A stretch of DNA of 64,000 nucleotides from an uncultured Clostridia bacterium (lineage in GTDB: Bacteria > Bacillota > Clostridia > Oscillospirales > Acutalibacteraceae), in the NCBI GenBank assembly GCA_947630835.1, contig CANRIZ010000006.1, forward strand, positions 1-64,000. Reading direction: 5' to 3'. The position numbers and the translations under genes are program-made. This document shows, piece by piece, positions 63,133 to 64,000 of the stretch. Positions within the stretch are counted from its first letter, which is position 1. Each line of letters starts with the position of its first letter. The notes below the pieces were generated by a model that did not search any database, was not told the origin of the DNA, and was given only the letters and a program-made list of their open reading frames with translations.

Positions 63133-63606
63133 TTATTTTGAGTACAAAACGTGTGAAAAATGTATGGAATCAACTGTAAAGTCGCTAAGCTTTACAGCAG
63201 AGTATTCCGCCTTGTCAAATTCGGGGAAGAACACGTCCGCGTCCTTACATTCCGCGTCGATTTCGGTAAGGTAAAGCTTGTCGCTGAGATTCAAAAACTC
63301 GGAATAAACCTTGCCCCCGCCTATTACAAAAACATTGTCGCCCTTTGTTTTTTCAACAGCCTCCTCAACGCTTGAAACAACCTCCGCGCCGTCGGCATTG
63401 TAATTTTTATCGCTTGTTATAACGATATTTCTCCTGTCGGGCAGGGCGTGCGGCAGGGATTCAAAGGTTTTTCTGCCCATAACCACCGTATTGCCGATTG
63501 TGGTATTGCGAAAGAACTTCATATCCTCTTTAAAATGCCATATCAAATCGTTGTTTTTTCCGAGTTCGCGGTTCTTGCCTATTGCCGCTATTATTGAAAC
63601 CGACAT
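63133..63606 (-). CDS. folA: Dihydrofolate reductase
   Basis: A 157-residue DHFR that regenerates tetrahydrofolate. The motifs IAAIGKNRELGKNNDLIW, the acidic residue in FKEDM, VVMGRKTFESLP and FVIGGGKVY are all present. It follows thyA after about 31 bases; the pairing is natural because ThyA oxidises methylene-THF to DHF. Target of trimethoprim. Confidence 0.97.
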   Translation of the reverse strand: MSVSIIAAIGKNRELGKNNDLIWHFKEDMKFFRNTTIGNTVVMGRKTFESLPHALPDRRNIVITSDKNYNADGAEVVSSVEEAVEKTKGDNVFVIGGGKVYSEFLNLSDKLYLTEIDAECKDADVFFPEFDKAEYSAVKLSDFTVDSIHFSHVLYSK

Positions 63607-63637
63607 ATACTCTCCTTAAATCAGCTTTAAAATTAAT

Positions 63638-64000
63638 TTACTGCGCTATCGGGAAAGAGATTTTTCCCATATGCTTATAGTCGATAAGCTTAATATCCCT
63701 GCAATCCTTGGACGAATCGAATTTAAAGAAATCGTCAATTTCGGGATTGAGCCAAAGCTTTGGCGCGGGTATATCCTCATTTTCATCCTGCCGCCGTATC
63801 TGCTCCTTTATCCCGTCAATCTGATTTACATAAATATGAGCGTCTTTTATGCTCCAGTCAAGCGTACCCGGTTCAAGCGAGCAAACCCGAGCGAGCATAC
63901 ACAAAAGCGCCGCATACTGCGTTACATTAAACGGAAGCCCCAGAGGTACGTCGCAGGAACGCTGATGCACCCAGGCGTTGAGCTTGCCGTCCGTAACGTC
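63638..64000 (-). CDS. thyA: Thymidylate synthase, C-terminal part (runs off the window)
   Basis: The last 120 codons of ThyA; the gene continues beyond 64000, so this is a partial entry and not a truncation in the genome. The segment has HQRSCDVPLGLPFNV (phosphate-binding Arg-Ser and the nucleotide loop), then DAHIYVNQ with the conserved His and Tyr. The Cys nucleophile region lies outside the window. ThyA methylates dUMP using methylene-THF. Confidence 0.93.
   Translation of the reverse strand, partial: DVTDGKLNAWVHQRSCDVPLGLPFNVTQYAALLCMLARVCSLEPGTLDWSIKDAHIYVNQIDGIKEQIRRQDENEDIPAPKLWLNPEIDDFFKFDSSKDCRDIKLIDYKHMGKISFPIAQ

Overview
The window reads as a chromosomal segment of a mid-GC Firmicute of class Clostridia, most likely an Oscillospiraceae/Ruminococcaceae-type gut anaerobe (inference). 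Support from the sequence: strong AGGAGG-type ribosome binding sites, consensus sigma-A promoters with 17-base spacers, frequent TTG/GTG starts, two T-box leaders, SAM-I and FMN riboswitches, a DUF1540 protein, a Clostridia-type tmRNA and SRP RNA, and a dockerin-bearing surface protein of the kind tied to cellulosomes. No prophage, CRISPR array, rRNA or tRNA gene was found.

Layout. 0.3-2.6 kb (+): serC-serA. 2.8-3.05 kb (+): an orphan structured RNA with its own promoter and terminator. 3.0-3.9 kb (-): DEDDh exonuclease, divergent from a GH95 fucosidase-like gene (4.1-6.4 kb). 6.4-11.5 kb (-): tightly coupled run of a degenerate LCP-like protein, a transglutaminase-like protein, folE-folP-folB-folK and a patatin-like lipase. 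11.6-14.9 kb (-): tig-clpP-clpX. 15.0-21.2 kb (-): phosphoesterase, thrC, and rplS-lepB-lepB-rbgA-rnhB-yraN, with a small DUF1540 gene on +. 21.5-24.0 kb (+): membrane M28 peptidase, an unknown 83-aa protein, a P-loop kinase-like protein. 24.1-30.9 kb (-): complete trpEGDCFBA operon behind a Trp T-box. 31.0-35.2 kb (-): ispD-ispF-membrane protein, a class Ic aminotransferase, a Cys-type sulfatase. 35.4-40.0 kb (+): manA, FMN riboswitch-ribU, SAM-I riboswitch-metK, then a long nested inverted repeat and attenuator-like terminator ahead of a BspA-like leucine-rich-repeat/dockerin protein. 40.1-43.8 kb (-): pheST behind a Phe T-box. 44.0-45.9 kb (+): two SDR enzymes. 46.0-49.9 kb (+): YtrA-type regulator with an ABC transporter whose permease carries a very large extra domain. 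50.0-54.3 kb (-): cstA, malic enzyme, glpK. 54.5-58.7 kb (+): SRP RNA-dnaX-ybaB-recR-smpB-tmRNA, followed by three 176-bp tandem repeats built partly from tmRNA 3'-end sequence. 58.8-64.0 kb: truncated methyltransferase (-), tag-pepD and yfcE (+), then thyA-folA-flavodoxin-trxA (-), thyA running off the window.

How it works together. The window is dominated by amino-acid biosynthesis (Ser, Thr, Trp, SAM), folate and one-carbon metabolism (folE/P/B/K here, folA/thyA at the far end), protein quality control, translation and DNA repair. Much of the control is by RNA: two riboswitches and two T-boxes are clear. Two further RNA-like elements (2.8 kb and 38.7 kb) and the post-tmRNA repeat array are not explained by any family I recognise and are the best places for a second look.
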